64,000 bases of DNA from Micromonospora sp. U21 (GTDB taxonomy: Bacteria > Actinomycetota > Actinomycetes > Mycobacteriales > Micromonosporaceae): the NCBI RefSeq assembly GCF_018070045.1, contig NZ_JAGPYK010000007.1, positions 186,001 to 250,000 of the forward strand, given 5' to 3'. Both the position numbers and the translations under genes were made by a program. Shown here in pieces: positions 25,469 through 36,300 of this stretch. The notes under the pieces were generated by a model. The model made no database searches. It was not told the origin of the DNA and worked only from the letters and a program-made list of their open reading frames with translations. The first letter of the stretch is position 1. Each line of letters begins with the position of its first letter.

Positions 25469-26263
25469 TCAGAACGCGGGTACCGCCGCGCGGCCGCGGG
25501 CGACCACCTGGTTCTCCCGGGTCTGCCCGACCGACGGGACAACCTCGCTCAGCGGCAGCACCGAGGCCGACTCCGCAACCCGCCGCCCGGTGGCCGCGTG
25601 GGCCTCCTCCCGTAGGCTGCGCGCCGCCGCCACGGTGAGCTCGGCGGCGCGCCACGCAGCCTGCTCCCGCTTCCCCGCAGCGGTGTGCCGGGCCGCCAGA
25701 TTGTCCCGGATCGCCCGCTGCAACACCAGCTCCTGCTCGACCGGGTGCAGCCGCGGGTCCCAGCCGTCGCGGTGCGCGAAGACGTCACTGAGCTGCTCCA
25801 CCGACAACTCCCGCCGCCAGTACGCGTCCAGCGCTGCCCGGTGCAGGTAGCGCTCGCGGTCGACGTACTCGGCCGGGGTCCGGGCGGTGTGCGGCAGCGG
25901 CATCGCGGCGGCGGCGCTGAGTCGCCGGACGGCCGCCGCGGCGGTCTCGTAGGCCTGCCAGGCGGACTCGACCTCCTCCTGCGCGGCGACCCACTCCGCC
26001 CGGCGGCGCTGGGCGGTGGTGGTGGCCCGCTCGGCGGCCACCGCGACCTCCTGCGCGTAGCGACTCTGCTCCCGTTCCTCCTGCGCCTGCTCGAGCTGGC
26101 TGGGCATGGCCGCGCGGCGGATCCGAGCACCCGGATCGAAGCGGAGCCGGCCGGGCCGCACCAGCAGGGCGGCGACGGTGACAGCGACCACCCCGAGCAG
26201 GCTCAGCCAGATGGCGGCGGCCCGGGGCACGTCGGGCAGGACAGCGGAGAGGACGGTCTGCAT
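25469..26263 (-). CDS. Membrane-anchored helical protein, function unknown
   Basis: 264 residues. One N-terminal hydrophobic segment (AIWLSLLGVVAVTVAALLV) is followed by a long, charged, Ala/Glu/Arg-rich region likely to form a coiled coil (about residues 55-130). A second half contains YVDRERYLHRAALDAYWRRELSV and DPRLHPVEQELVLQRAIRDN. The start at 26263 (GTGAGGTGCTGATC upstream) is preferred to one 22 codons earlier. I do not recognise a named family; similar proteins of unknown role occur in Micromonosporaceae as I recall. Confidence 0.68.
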   Translation of the reverse strand: MQTVLSAVLPDVPRAAAIWLSLLGVVAVTVAALLVRPGRLRFDPGARIRRAAMPSQLEQAQEEREQSRYAQEVAVAAERATTTAQRRRAEWVAAQEEVESAWQAYETAAAAVRRLSAAAAMPLPHTARTPAEYVDRERYLHRAALDAYWRRELSVEQLSDVFAHRDGWDPRLHPVEQELVLQRAIRDNLAARHTAAGKREQAAWRAAELTVAAARSLREEAHAATGRRVAESASVLPLSEVVPSVGQTRENQVVARGRAAVPAF

Positions 26264-26555
26264 GATCAGCACCTCACGGTCGAACGACGGGTATCGACGG
26301 GTGGCAGCGGACGGGTGTTTCGACAGCATCGGCGTCGGTGCAGGGACCGCCGCCGGTGCGGCCGACGCCAGGTGGTCGCGATCGACGGCCGGACCGCGCC
26401 TCGGGCGTCACCGCTGGCGGTGCCCGCTCGGCTGGTCACCATCCGGTGATCTCCAGCCGGTGCGGCGACGTGTCACGCCGATGCCGGCATCGGAAGCGCC
26501 TGGAGGATGAGCCGGACCGGGCCGCCCGGATCGCCGGGCCGGTGGTCGGCCGAGG

Positions 26556-26915
26556 TCAGCGAGTGGGCGGGCCGCGCAGGAGCGGGATACCACGCCCGGG
26601 CTCATCGGCCGGCGCGTGCTCCGGACCCGCAGTGACCGGGCCGGTCGTCGCGGCGGTGTCGACAGTGCTGACGGGCCGGGACGCGGCCGGCTGGCCGGCC
26701 CGCTGGGTGGCCGGGACGGCATCGGGTCGGAGCGATTCCACGCGGCTGCTCACGACGCTGGGGCGCAGCTGCGTCGGTGCCGGGGGCGGGGTCGCGGCGA
26801 GGGCGCCGCCGAGGCCGACCGCGAGCACCAGCGCGGTGACCGCCAGTCGGGTCAGCTCCCGCAGTGACCGCAGCACGGCCCAGCGGGCTGGGCGGACGGA
26901 CGCTGCGGAGGACAC
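26556..26915 (-). CDS. Small signal-anchored Ala/Pro-rich protein, unknown
   Basis: 119 residues beginning with GTG. A basic N-terminus is followed by a hydrophobic segment (LAVTALVLAVGLGGALAA) and a Pro/Thr/Ala-rich disordered tail, suggesting a secreted or membrane-anchored protein. No ribosome site is clear, though TTAGGT lies 11-16 bases upstream, so a leaderless start is possible. No family recognised; it could be a shadow frame, but the signal-like architecture argues for a gene. Confidence 0.5.
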   Translation of the reverse strand: MSSAASVRPARWAVLRSLRELTRLAVTALVLAVGLGGALAATPPPAPTQLRPSVVSSRVESLRPDAVPATQRAGQPAASRPVSTVDTAATTGPVTAGPEHAPADEPGRGIPLLRGPPTR

Positions 26916-27118
26916 CCGACCAACCTAACGCCCGCCCCGCCGCGGTGCAGCTCGGCAACGGCCCGTTCGGGCGTGACCGTCGCCACGATGCGCACTGTGG
27001 ACGGAGGTGTCGGGCACCCGAAACGGCGGTGATCCCCGCCGGATCGGGTCCGGCAGGGGTCACCACGGCACGTGCGTGCGGCACCGCCGACAGGCAGGGT
27101 GCCGGTAGCGGACGGGAG

Positions 27119-28411
27119 TCAGTCGGCGGTGCCGAGCACCGACGGCGGAGCCTCTCCGCCGTCCCCCCACACCATCTCGTCCTCCGTCAGCCAGGTCATC
27201 CGCTCGTCGGACTCGTCGGACTCCGGCCGGCCGTGCCCGCCGAGCACGCCCGGGCGGTTGGCTCCACTGCCGCCTGCCGCGCCCTGCCGACCGGCTGCCG
27301 CCGAGCGGCCGGTGGACTCGGCGGCGCGGCGACCGTCCATGCTGCGCCCGACTCCGCTGGCGGCGCGGTTCTCGGCCGCCGCCGCACCACCGGTCGCTCG
27401 GACCGGGGTGGTGGGCGTGCTGCCCGAACCGGCGAGGGCGGCGGTGCGCAGCACCCCGCCGGCCGGTGCCCCACCCTGCCCTCCGAAGAGCAGACCCGGC
27501 CCGGCGCCGGCGCTGGCGGCCGCGGTGGTCGGCCCGGACAGGCCGGCCAGCCCGGCGGCGCCGCCGGCCAGCAGCGCACCGCCGACCACCGGTTCAGCAC
27601 CGGCGAGGGAGGTGGTGAAGCCACCCTCGCCGCCGCCCGGGCCGGTGGCAACGGCCGGCGTGCCGCCGGTGGCAGCGCCGTCCTGGCCGGTGCCGGACCC
27701 GTCGCCGGCGACCGGGGGCGGCGCAACGCCGTCGGGCGTCGCGATGGTCGCGCCACCGGTGTGCGCGGTGCTCTGGGTGGCGGTGGGCGCGGCGCTCGGC
27801 GTGGTGGTGGCCGGGACGCTGCGTGGCGTCGGCGTGTCGTCGCTGGTGGTCTTGGGCGTGTCCGGGTGGGGCGGGGGCGGGTTGACCACCCGGTCGTAGG
27901 CGGAGAGGTCGTAACCGGCGGCCAGCTCGGCCACCACGTTGACCATCCGCTGGTGGGCCTTCTCCTGCTCTTGCTTGTCCTGCTGGTGACCCATGATGCC
28001 CCCGACGACCGCGCCGGGCAGGCCGAAGGCGGCGCCCTTGAGCGCCCCGGAGACCGCCTTGTCGTTGTCGTCGGTCTCGTCTGGGCTCTCGGCCTGCTTG
28101 TGCGCGGTGCGCAACTGGCCGGCCATCATGGTCAGGGCCTGCTTGACGCCGGCCATCCCGTCGCCGAGCGCCTCGGCGTGGTCGACGATCAGCATCAGCC
28201 GCCGCTGGAACTCCCGGCCTGCCGAGCCCGTCCACGTGTTGCCGAGCTTCTCGAGGTCACCGCTCAGCTCCCGGCCGAGCCCGTCGAGGATGCCCTTGAG
28301 AGCAGCCCACTGCGCGGCCACGCCGTCGATCTGCTCAGGCTTGCCGGCCATCACGGCGTCGTACAGCTGCTGGTGGCTGTTGCCCTGGTAGCGCTGGGTG
28401 TACTCAGACAC
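27119..28411 (-). CDS. Long WXG100-like type VII secretion protein (left cassette)
   Basis: 430 residues. Residues 1-110 resemble a WXG100 helical hairpin: the turn reads LGNTWTGSAGREF (WTG variant) and the helices carry the spaced Leu/Ala pattern of ESX proteins. A region with AVSGALKGAAFGLPGAVVGGIMG follows, then a long Pro, Gly, Ala and Thr-rich low-complexity stretch (about 190-400), and a C-terminal acidic motif MTWLTEDEMVWGDGGEAP. The same motif ends the gene at 40596. Predicted to be exported or surface-exposed by the ESX system encoded alongside. Its start overlaps the stop of the small partner gene by eight bases. Confidence 0.8.
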   Translation of the reverse strand: MSEYTQRYQGNSHQQLYDAVMAGKPEQIDGVAAQWAALKGILDGLGRELSGDLEKLGNTWTGSAGREFQRRLMLIVDHAEALGDGMAGVKQALTMMAGQLRTAHKQAESPDETDDNDKAVSGALKGAAFGLPGAVVGGIMGHQQDKQEQEKAHQRMVNVVAELAAGYDLSAYDRVVNPPPPHPDTPKTTSDDTPTPRSVPATTTPSAAPTATQSTAHTGGATIATPDGVAPPPVAGDGSGTGQDGAATGGTPAVATGPGGGEGGFTTSLAGAEPVVGGALLAGGAAGLAGLSGPTTAAASAGAGPGLLFGGQGGAPAGGVLRTAALAGSGSTPTTPVRATGGAAAAENRAASGVGRSMDGRRAAESTGRSAAAGRQGAAGGSGANRPGVLGGHGRPESDESDERMTWLTEDEMVWGDGGEAPPSVLGTAD

Positions 28412-28772
28412 GCCCGTCCCCCTTCGGCTGCAACGCCCGGTCGACGCCGGTCAGCGCGGCGCTGATGTCGGTGGCGTTGGCCGCGTTACGCGCCTCGGCG
28501 GTGCGGTAGTTGGTCAGGATCATGCTCGTCGCCTGCTGCGCGGCCTGCACCGCATGCCGGAGCCGCTCGGCCTGGTCGACATAGGACTGATGGACCTCGC
28601 TGTAGCGGCGCGCGTTGTGGGTGGCGTCGGTGAACGAGCCCAACGCCGGGGGGCTGCACTGCATCTCGGTGTTGAGCTTGCGCAGCACCGACTCGGCCTG
28701 ACCCAGCCGCGCAGCCAGGTGCTTGTGGAAGTCCTCAAGGGACAGCAGGTCGACTTCCGTACGCCCGGTCAT
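28404..28772 (-). CDS. Small ESX-like helical protein (left cassette partner)
   Basis: 122 residues, mainly helical and of WXG100/EspC-like size but without a clear WXG. The C-terminal part reads ILTNYRTAEARNAANATDI, containing a YxxxE element of the kind used as a type VII export signal, and a NYxTAExxNA motif shared with the protein encoded at 40012. ATG at 28772. It overlaps the long partner gene downstream by eight bases and lies 87 bases downstream of eccB on the same strand, so eccB, this gene and 27119 may form one operon. Confidence 0.75.
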   Translation of the reverse strand: MTGRTEVDLLSLEDFHKHLAARLGQAESVLRKLNTEMQCSPPALGSFTDATHNARRYSEVHQSYVDQAERLRHAVQAAQQATSMILTNYRTAEARNAANATDISAALTGVDRALQPKGDGRV

Positions 28773-28859
28773 GGCAACATCCCCGTCGTTCTGGTTGACA
28801 ACCGTCAGCGACCTCAGGTTAGTCCACCAGTGCGATCCGGTGCGACCCGTCCGGGCCGC

Positions 28860-30386
28860 TCAGTCGTCGGCTCCGATCGATGCCGTGGGCACGCCACCGC
28901 CCGTCCCGCCGGTCCCCGGAGTGCCGCTGGCCGAGGTGGACGGCGTCGGCGCCGGTGCCGACGTGTCCGACGGTGCGCCGCCGGGCGAGAAGTAGGTCGT
29001 CGCGTCCTCCCGGCTCAGGGTGGGCCCGGTCGGGATCAGTGCGAGCAGCGAGCCGGGCACCGCCAGTGGGGTGACCCCGCCGTAGCCGAGCACGGCCAGC
29101 GTCTCGCCCGACCCGAGCGGGTACCGGACGCCCTGCGGGCTGATCAGGTAGACCGTCGACCCGGCGGCACCGGATCCACTGGTCCCGGCGCCGGGCGCGG
29201 CCTGGGCGAGCACCCCCTTGCCGCCGGGCAGCAGCACGGCCTCGGCCGTGCGCACCGCGTCCCGGCCGGTCTGCCGCGCCGGCACCGGGCCCGGCTCGCT
29301 CGCGGTCAGCTCGGCCGGTGCCCGGTCGAAGACCTCCACGGTGGTGGTCGGCGGACCGCCCGCGCTGCCCGCCCGGTACGTCGCGCAGAGCAGCGTCTGC
29401 CCGGACCGGGCCGGGTACAGGGTGGGCAACGTCTGCGGCAGCCCCTCCTCGTCCACCCGCTGGTCCGTGAAGAGCCGGCCAACCTGATCCGGCGTGATGT
29501 CGGTGATCTGACCGCCTCCGCTGATCAGAAGCAGGGCGGTGATCTCAGAAATTGAGACGAGCCCCTCCCGGGCGAGCACGTAGTGCTGCCCGGCCGCCCG
29601 GAAGACCTGACCGATGTTGGCCGGCTTACCGGCCACGTTCAACCCGCTGCGGTCGCCCTGGCCGGACAGTGACGGCTTACGCAACGGCGGCCCGGCCGGT
29701 ACGGCGTTGAGCAGTTGCTGCCCGACCGGCAGCGCTGCCGTCCCGGTCATCCGCAGCGCCGCGATCGCCTGGTCGCCGCCGAGCACCTGGAGGCGGGCGT
29801 TGCCGGTGAGCAGGTGCCGCTGACCGTCCACGGTGACCAGCACCGCGCGGTCGCCCAGTGGGGTGCCGCCGGGCAGCGCCCGATCGATGACCACCCGGGT
29901 GGTGGAGTGGCGCGGGTCGGCCGGGTCGGGCACGTCGCAGACCGACCACGGCAGGCCGGTCAGCGACTTGCGGTCCGGCAAGGCGTCCGGGGCGCCGACG
30001 ATGCCCACCGTGCGGCCGCGCGGCCGGTCCCGCAGCGACGCCTGGGACATCGTGCGCACCGCGGGATCCGCCTCGTTCAGGATCAATCGAGCCGACGTGT
30101 AGTTGAGCGTCGGGTGCAGCTGCCCCTGCACGAACACGTACGTCGCGCCGGTCTCCCGCTCGATGACCAGCGTGTTCTCTTCCAGCGGCGCGGTGTTTCC
30201 GGTCAACTGGCCGTAGGCGCCGACCCCGCCGAGCACCACGGCCGCGGCGATCACACTGCCGAAGACGGCCATGCCGAGCCGTCGCATGGGCAGGTTCGTG
30301 GTCTCCGGATCGCCCGACAGCAACGCGGAGACGATCCGGCGGGTGACGAAGCGGTACGCCTGCACCTGATCGCGGCGGGTCCGCAT
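28860..30386 (-). CDS. eccB: Type VII secretion protein EccB
   Basis: A 508-residue single-pass protein of the ESX membrane complex. The N-terminus MRTRRDQVQAYRFVTRRIVSALLSGDPETTNLPMRRLG is the EccB hallmark and is cytoplasmic. It is followed by a membrane helix (AVFGSVIAAAVVLGGVGAYG) and a large periplasmic repeat domain with YVFVQGQLHPTLNYTSARLI and ILIS/VYLISPQGVRYPLGSGE-type strands. It anchors the secretion pore on the outer face. ATG at 30386; 162 bases separate it from the divergent eccE gene. The C-terminal tail is Ser/Thr/Gly-rich. Confidence 0.93.
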   Translation of the reverse strand: MRTRRDQVQAYRFVTRRIVSALLSGDPETTNLPMRRLGMAVFGSVIAAAVVLGGVGAYGQLTGNTAPLEENTLVIERETGATYVFVQGQLHPTLNYTSARLILNEADPAVRTMSQASLRDRPRGRTVGIVGAPDALPDRKSLTGLPWSVCDVPDPADPRHSTTRVVIDRALPGGTPLGDRAVLVTVDGQRHLLTGNARLQVLGGDQAIAALRMTGTAALPVGQQLLNAVPAGPPLRKPSLSGQGDRSGLNVAGKPANIGQVFRAAGQHYVLAREGLVSISEITALLLISGGGQITDITPDQVGRLFTDQRVDEEGLPQTLPTLYPARSGQTLLCATYRAGSAGGPPTTTVEVFDRAPAELTASEPGPVPARQTGRDAVRTAEAVLLPGGKGVLAQAAPGAGTSGSGAAGSTVYLISPQGVRYPLGSGETLAVLGYGGVTPLAVPGSLLALIPTGPTLSREDATTYFSPGGAPSDTSAPAPTPSTSASGTPGTGGTGGGVPTASIGADD

Positions 30387-30548
30387 GACTTACCTCCGGC
30401 GGGGTGGATCCGCGACGATCAGGGTCGGGGTGCCGTCGCGGGCTTCCCTACGATAAGGGGCCGACGGCGGGTCCTTGGGACCACCGCCCGTGGCCGGCGC
30501 CGGACCGACCCGGCGTGGAGCCGTACCGTGCAGGAGGGACAGTCACCG

Positions 30549-31736
30549 ATGACGCAGGTCCAGGCGCGACCCGCCCGAGTGGCCACGAACCCGTCCGACG
30601 TCCCGGCGCGGGCGACGCCGCCGGCCGACCGTCCCGGCCGGGGACGGGTCGGCCCGGTGCTGGTCGGGCAGCTCGTCGTGCTGGAGTTGTGCGCGGTCGC
30701 CGTCTGGGTCGCCGGGGCCGGGCCCAGCTGGCTGCTCGCCGCGGTGGGCACGGCGGCGGCGCTGATCGTTCTGGCCGTGTTCGCCCGCCGGGGTGGCCGC
30801 TGGTGGTTCGAGGACCTGCTGCTGCGTCGGCGGCTGCGGCGGCGCGGCGAACGCGCGGCGGCGGCGCTGGCCGGCGGCGCGGCGTCGGACCCGCGCCTGG
30901 CCGCGCTCGCCCCCGAGTTGAGCGTCATCGAGCTGACCGACCGGGGCACCCGGCTGGGCATCGGGCAGGACGACCAGGGCTGGTTCGCAGCGGTAGCGCT
31001 GCAGCCCACCACCGGCGCGGTGGTCGGTTCGGTGGAGGCGTCGACGGTCGACCAGGCGCTGCGGGTGCTCGCGGACTTCGCCGCACCGGTCTCCCGGGCT
31101 CAGGTCGTCGCGCACACCCTGGTCTGGTACCCGGCGCCGGGTGCGCCACCGGCGGCGCACCGGACCGTGTGGGTCGCACTGCGGCTCACCGTCCGCGACG
31201 CGCGGGTCGAGGCGGTGAGCCGCGGCGGCGGGCTGCCCGGCGTACACCGGACGCTGGCCGCCGGGATCGGCCGGCTGGGCAAGGCGCTGACCGCCGCCGG
31301 GCTGGCCCACCGGCCACTGGGCCGTGACGAGTTGCGCGCCGCCGTGGTCTCGGCCGCCGGGCTGGACCTGGTGCCGGAGCCACCGGCGGAAACCTGGCAG
31401 GGGCTGCGCGGCGGCGGTTGGACGCATCGCTGTCTGGCGCTGCGGGGCCGGTCGGACACCCCGCTCGGCCCGCTGGTGGACGCGATCACCGCGACCTCCG
31501 CCCCGTCGCACACGGTGGCCGCGGCGGTGTCGCCGGACGGTCGGTTGGCGGCGCCGCTGCTGCGTGTCGCGGCGATGGACAACCACGTCGAGGCGCTGGT
31601 CAAGGTCGTCCGGGACATCGCGCAGCGGGCTGGCACGCCGGCCCGCCCGGTGGACGGGCAGCACGGCCCGGGCGTCTACGCCAGCGCGCCGGTGGCCGCT
31701 GCGCTGGGCGCCTCCGTCCGTCCGCAACCGCGCTGA
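30549..31736 (+). CDS. eccE: Type VII secretion protein EccE
   Basis: 395 residues. Two N-terminal membrane helices (VLVGQLVVLELCAVAVWVAGAG and WLLAAVGTAAALIVLAVFA) are followed by the EccE soluble domain with GRWWFEDLLLRRRLRRRGE and GTRLGIGQDDQGWFAAVAL. EccE sits at the periphery of the ESX membrane complex. ATG at 30549 follows CAGGAGGGACAGTCACCG. It is divergent from eccB and convergent with eccD, which is not the usual mycobacterial order. A strong terminator follows the stop. Confidence 0.85.
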   Translation: MTQVQARPARVATNPSDVPARATPPADRPGRGRVGPVLVGQLVVLELCAVAVWVAGAGPSWLLAAVGTAAALIVLAVFARRGGRWWFEDLLLRRRLRRRGERAAAALAGGAASDPRLAALAPELSVIELTDRGTRLGIGQDDQGWFAAVALQPTTGAVVGSVEASTVDQALRVLADFAAPVSRAQVVAHTLVWYPAPGAPPAAHRTVWVALRLTVRDARVEAVSRGGGLPGVHRTLAAGIGRLGKALTAAGLAHRPLGRDELRAAVVSAAGLDLVPEPPAETWQGLRGGGWTHRCLALRGRSDTPLGPLVDAITATSAPSHTVAAAVSPDGRLAAPLLRVAAMDNHVEALVKVVRDIAQRAGTPARPVDGQHGPGVYASAPVAAALGASVRPQPR

Positions 31737-31739
31737 CCG

Positions 31740-31783
31740 CCCGCCCGCCGACCAGCCGTCCGGCTCGCTGGTCCGCGGGCGGG
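31740..31783. terminator. Bidirectional terminator between eccE and eccD
   Basis: Arms 31740-31756 and 31767-31783 pair at 16 of 17 positions (outer CCCGCCCGC with GCGGGCGGG) around a 10-base loop, placed between two convergent stop codons (31736 and 31795). Confidence 0.75.
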
Positions 31784-31794
31784 CAAGCCTTCGG

Positions 31795-33192
31795 TCAGGG
31801 CCGCAGGTTGACGATCCAGTCGTACAGGCCGCACACCCAGACGGCGAGCGGAACCAGCGCGATGATCAGCATGATCTCGACGATGTCGAGCAGTCGGCCC
31901 CAGACCGGGGAGATGGGCTTGCCGGCCACGGTCAGCCCGTAGATCAGGCTGATCACCGCGGCGAGCAGCAGCCCGCCGAGGATCAGGCCGAGTCGGACCG
32001 GCAGGGACCCGCTGGCGAAGGTGGCCGCAGCGGTCAGGCCGAGCCCGACGGTGCCGGTGAGCAGCACCGGGGTGCGCTGGGCCCGACCCAGGAGCGGACG
32101 GGCCCGCAGCAGCGAGAGCAGGGCCAGCACCAGGCAGAGCAGCACCGCCGGGAGGCGTCCGTCCAGGGCCAGCACCAGCTGCGCGCCGAGCACCAGCAGC
32201 GACACCGTCCACAGCAGACCGGTGAGAAACTCGTCGGCGCGCTCGCTCTGCTGGAGCACCTGCCGGCCGTCGACCGACTCGCTGTCGGTCTTCAGGTCCT
32301 CCGGACCGGTCGGGATCGACGGCACCGGCAGCCGGGCCAGCCGGTAGGCCACCATCGGCAGCGCCGGCACCACGCCGAACGCGACTGCCGCCACCACCGC
32401 CGCCGAGCCCGACGCATCCATGTCGAACGCCAGGCAGAGCAGCGCGCCCAGACCGATCGCGGCGCCCACGCCGAGCGCAGCGAAGAAGAGCGGGTAGCGG
32501 TCGCCGACGGCCAGCGAGGCGACCGCCGCGGTGATCACCACGGCGTTGGCCGCGAGCAGGACGTGCGGGCTGGCCAGGTCCGTCAGCGGTCGATCGCCGG
32601 CGAGCAGCAGCAGGCCGCCGGTGCCGGCGTGCACCAGACCCACGATGGCCAGCACGGCGCCGGTCCTGCTGTCACCGGCGGCCCGGGACAGCACCGCCGC
32701 GCCGACCAGCAGCGCCACCGCCACCAGCAGGGCGGCCAGAGCGCCGGGCAGGTGCGGCGGGCCGGCGAAGAGCGCCGCCAGCGCGCCGGCGCCGAGCGCC
32801 GCCGCGGCGAACAACACCGCGAAGGACCGGGTCGCGCCGACCTGCCAGGCGCCCGGGCGCTGGTTGGTGGCGGTGGCGACCGCGTCCACGACGTCGTCGA
32901 AGACGACCTCCGGGGCGGCGGCGGACCGGGGGTTGAAGTAGAGCACCTCGCCGTCGCGGACGCCGAGCTGCCCGGCGGTACGCCCACCGTCCAGGGGCGC
33001 ACCGCCCAACCGGGACAGTGCCCACCCGCCGTGCCGCACCCCCTCGTCCGCCAGGTCCTCCCCGGCGTAGCGGAGCAGGGTGGGGAGCAGGTCGGCCATC
33101 GGCACGTCCGACGGCAGGGCCAGATCCATCCGGGTACGGGGAGCCACGATGGTGATCCGGCTCAGACCACCGGTCGCCGTCTTCGTTGCCAC
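31795..33192 (-). CDS. eccD: Type VII secretion integral membrane protein EccD
   Basis: 465 residues. An N-terminal ubiquitin-like domain (about 1-90: [30 protein letters not shown], ending GEVLYFNPR) precedes about eleven hydrophobic segments, the EccD layout. EccD forms the membrane vestibule of the ESX core complex. GTG at 33192 follows CAGGAGGCCAC. The gene is divergent from eccC, with 169 bases between the starts. Confidence 0.92.
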   Translation of the reverse strand: MATKTATGGLSRITIVAPRTRMDLALPSDVPMADLLPTLLRYAGEDLADEGVRHGGWALSRLGGAPLDGGRTAGQLGVRDGEVLYFNPRSAAAPEVVFDDVVDAVATATNQRPGAWQVGATRSFAVLFAAAALGAGALAALFAGPPHLPGALAALLVAVALLVGAAVLSRAAGDSRTGAVLAIVGLVHAGTGGLLLLAGDRPLTDLASPHVLLAANAVVITAAVASLAVGDRYPLFFAALGVGAAIGLGALLCLAFDMDASGSAAVVAAVAFGVVPALPMVAYRLARLPVPSIPTGPEDLKTDSESVDGRQVLQQSERADEFLTGLLWTVSLLVLGAQLVLALDGRLPAVLLCLVLALLSLLRARPLLGRAQRTPVLLTGTVGLGLTAAATFASGSLPVRLGLILGGLLLAAVISLIYGLTVAGKPISPVWGRLLDIVEIMLIIALVPLAVWVCGLYDWIVNLRP

Positions 33193-33361
33193 AGTGGCCT
33201 CCTGGTGTCCTTCTACGATCAGCTGGCCCGCGGTGCCGCGCGGTGCGGGTCCACCGCGCCCACGGGAGATTACCTACGATGGCGGGCACGTACGATGCCC
33301 ACCCGCGGACTTCGGTCCGCGACGGCAGGTCGTTGAGGCCGCTTCTGGGGAGGAGACAGCC

Positions 33362-36300
33362 GTGAGCACGGTGGTGTTCCGCCGGCTCCCGCGTCAGCCG
33401 GGGCCGGCCTTGCCGCGCGGTGAGGTGCTGCTGGAGTCCCCACCCGAGCTGCCCGAGCCGACGCCCCGCGGGATGGGGCAGCTACTCATGATCCTGCCGA
33501 TGGTCTGCGGCGTCGGTGCGATGGCCTTCCTCTACGCCGGCCGGGGCGGCGGCATGATGACGTACGTCGCCGGCGGCCTGTTCGGCGTCTCGATGCTCGG
33601 GATGGCGATCGGGTCGCTGAGCAACGGTGGCAACGACAAGGCAGAGCTGAACGCCGATCGCCGCGACTACATGCGCTACCTCGCCCAGATGCGCAAGCGC
33701 ACCCGGCGCGCGGCGGGGCAGCAGCGGGCGGCGATGGCCTGGCGGCACCCAGAGCCCGACGCGCTCTGGTCGATCGCCGCGTCCCGGCGGCTCTGGGAGC
33801 GCCGGATCACCGAGGACGACTTCGGCGAGACCCGGATCGCGCTCGGCCCTCAGCGGCTGGCGGTGGAGATCGTCCCGCCGGAGACGAAGCCGGTCGAGGA
33901 CCTGGAGCCGATGAGCGCCATCGCGCTGCGCCGCTTCGTCCGGGCCCACTCGACCGTGCCCGAACTGCCGACCGCGCTGTCGGTGCGTGCGTTCAGCCGG
34001 GTGGTGCTGCGCGGCGACCGGGAGCCGGTGCTCGACCTGGCCCGGGCGGCGTTGGGCCAGCTGGCCACCTTCCACGCCCCGGACGACCTGGTGATCGCGG
34101 TGGTCGCCGCGCCCGACCGGCAGTCGGCCTGGGGTTGGGTCAAGTGGCTGCCGCACGCCCACCACAGTGGGCGCACGGACGCCGCCGGCGCCCGGAGGCT
34201 GGTCTTCGCCAGCCTGGCCGAGGCCGAGGAATCACTGGCCGGGGAGTTGGCCGGGCGCCCCCGGTTCGCGCCCGAGGCCAAGCCGCTGACCACCGCGCCG
34301 CACGTCGTCGTGGTGGTCGACGGCGGTGAGATCGCGCCGACCTGCCAGCTGGTGGGTCAGGGGCTGCTCGGCGCCACGCTGATCGACCTGTCCGGGACGG
34401 TGCCGCGCGACGCCGGGCGCTGGCTGCTCTGCCTCGACGTGGGCGACGGGAGCAACCTCGAGCTGGTCCGGGGCAGCTCGTCGTCGCGGCTGGGTCGACC
34501 CGACCGGCTCAGCGCCGACGCCGCCGAGGGGCTGGCCCGGCAGATCGCTCCCTACCGGCTCTCCCAGCAGCAGGCCAGCAACGAGGAGCCGCTGGCCCGC
34601 AGCATGGAGCTACCGGACCTGCTCGGCGTGGGCGACGCCGCGGCCGTGGACGTGCACCAGACCTGGCGTCCGCGCGGTCACCGGGACCGGCTGCGCATCC
34701 CGCTCGGCGTCGGTCCGGACGGCAACGTGGTCGAGCTGGACTTCAAGGAGTCGGCGCACGAGGGCATGGGCCCGCACGGTCTGGTGATCGGCGCGACCGG
34801 GTCCGGCAAGAGCGAGCTGCTCCGTACGGTGGTGGCCGCGCTGGCGGTGACGCACTCGTCGGAGGAGCTGAACTTCGTCCTGGTGGACTTCAAGGGTGGC
34901 GCGACGTTCGCCTCACTGGAGGCGCTGCCGCACACCAGCGCCGTGATCACCAACCTGGCCGACGAGCTGCCGCTGGTCGACCGGATGCGCGACGCGCTCG
35001 CGGGCGAGATGGTGCGCCGACAGGAGCTGCTGCGGGCGGCCGGCAACTACGTCTCCCGCTTCGAGTACGAGAAGGCCCGGGCGGCCGGCGAACCGCTGGC
35101 GCCGATGCCCAGCCTGCTGATCATCTGTGACGAGTTCAGCGAGCTGCTCGCCGCCAAGCCCGACTTCATCGACCTGTTCGTGATGATCGGCCGGCTGGGC
35201 CGCTCGCTCGGCGTCCACCTGCTGCTGGCCAGCCAGCGGCTGGAGGAGGGCAAGCTGCGCGGCCTGGACACCCACCTGTCGTACCGGATCGGTCTGCGCA
35301 CCTTCTCCGCAGTGGAGAGCCGGATCGTGCTCGGCGTGCCGGACGCGTACGAGCTGCCGAACGCGCCGGGCCATGGCTACCTGAAGACGGACACCAGCAC
35401 GATGCTGCGGTTCCGGGCCGCGTACGTGTCGGGGCCGTACCGGGCGCCGGGGCAGCAGCCGTCCGCGTCACAGGCCCTGGTGCAGCGCCGGATCGTGCCG
35501 TACGGCGTCGACTTCATGCCGGCGCAGACCCCGCAGCTGCCGGTGGACACCGCGCCGGAGCCGGAGCAGCCGGCCGACGGCAAGGCCGTGGCGATGCTCG
35601 ACGTGCTGATCGACCAGCTCAAGGGCCGGGGCCGGCCGGCGCACCAGGTGTGGCTGCCGCCACTGGCCGACCCGCCGAGCCTCGGTGAGCTGCTCGGCCA
35701 GCTTGCCGTCGACCCGACGTACGGGCTGTGCACCGCGTCCTGGCCGGGCCGTGGACGGCTCACCGTGCCGGTCGGCGTGGTGGACCGCCCGTACGAGCAG
35801 CGCCGTGACCCGATGATGGTGGAGCTGGCCGGCGCCGGCGGCAACGTGGTGATCGTCGGCCGCTCACTCAGCGGCAAGAGCACGATGCTGCGCTCGCTGC
35901 TCGCCTCGCTGGCGCTCACGCACACCCCGCGCGAGGTGCAGTTCTTCTGTCTGGACTTCGGCGGTGGCGCGCTGCGCAGCCTGGAGCGGCTGCCGCACAT
36001 GGCCGGCGTGGCCGGCCGGCGGGACGTCGAGGCGGTGCGCCGTACGGTGGCCGAGGTGGTCGCCGTCCTGGACGACCGGGAGACGCGCTTCGCCCAGCAC
36101 GGCATCGACTCGGTGGCGAGTTACCGCCGCCGCCGGGCCGCCGGCGAGTTCGCCGACGACCCGTTCGGCGACGTGTTCCTGGTGGTGGACGGCTGGAACA
36201 CGCTGCGCCAGGAGTACGAGGAGCTGGAGCAGACGATCACCACGCTGGCCAACCGGGGCCTCGGTTTCGGCGTGCACGTGGTGCTCACCGCGGTGCGGTG

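Noticed and set aside
33080..33361. Longer N-terminus for EccC
   Set aside because: The extension overlaps the divergent eccD gene and is low-quality sequence; the GTG at 33362 has a strong ribosome site and the known EccC N-terminus.
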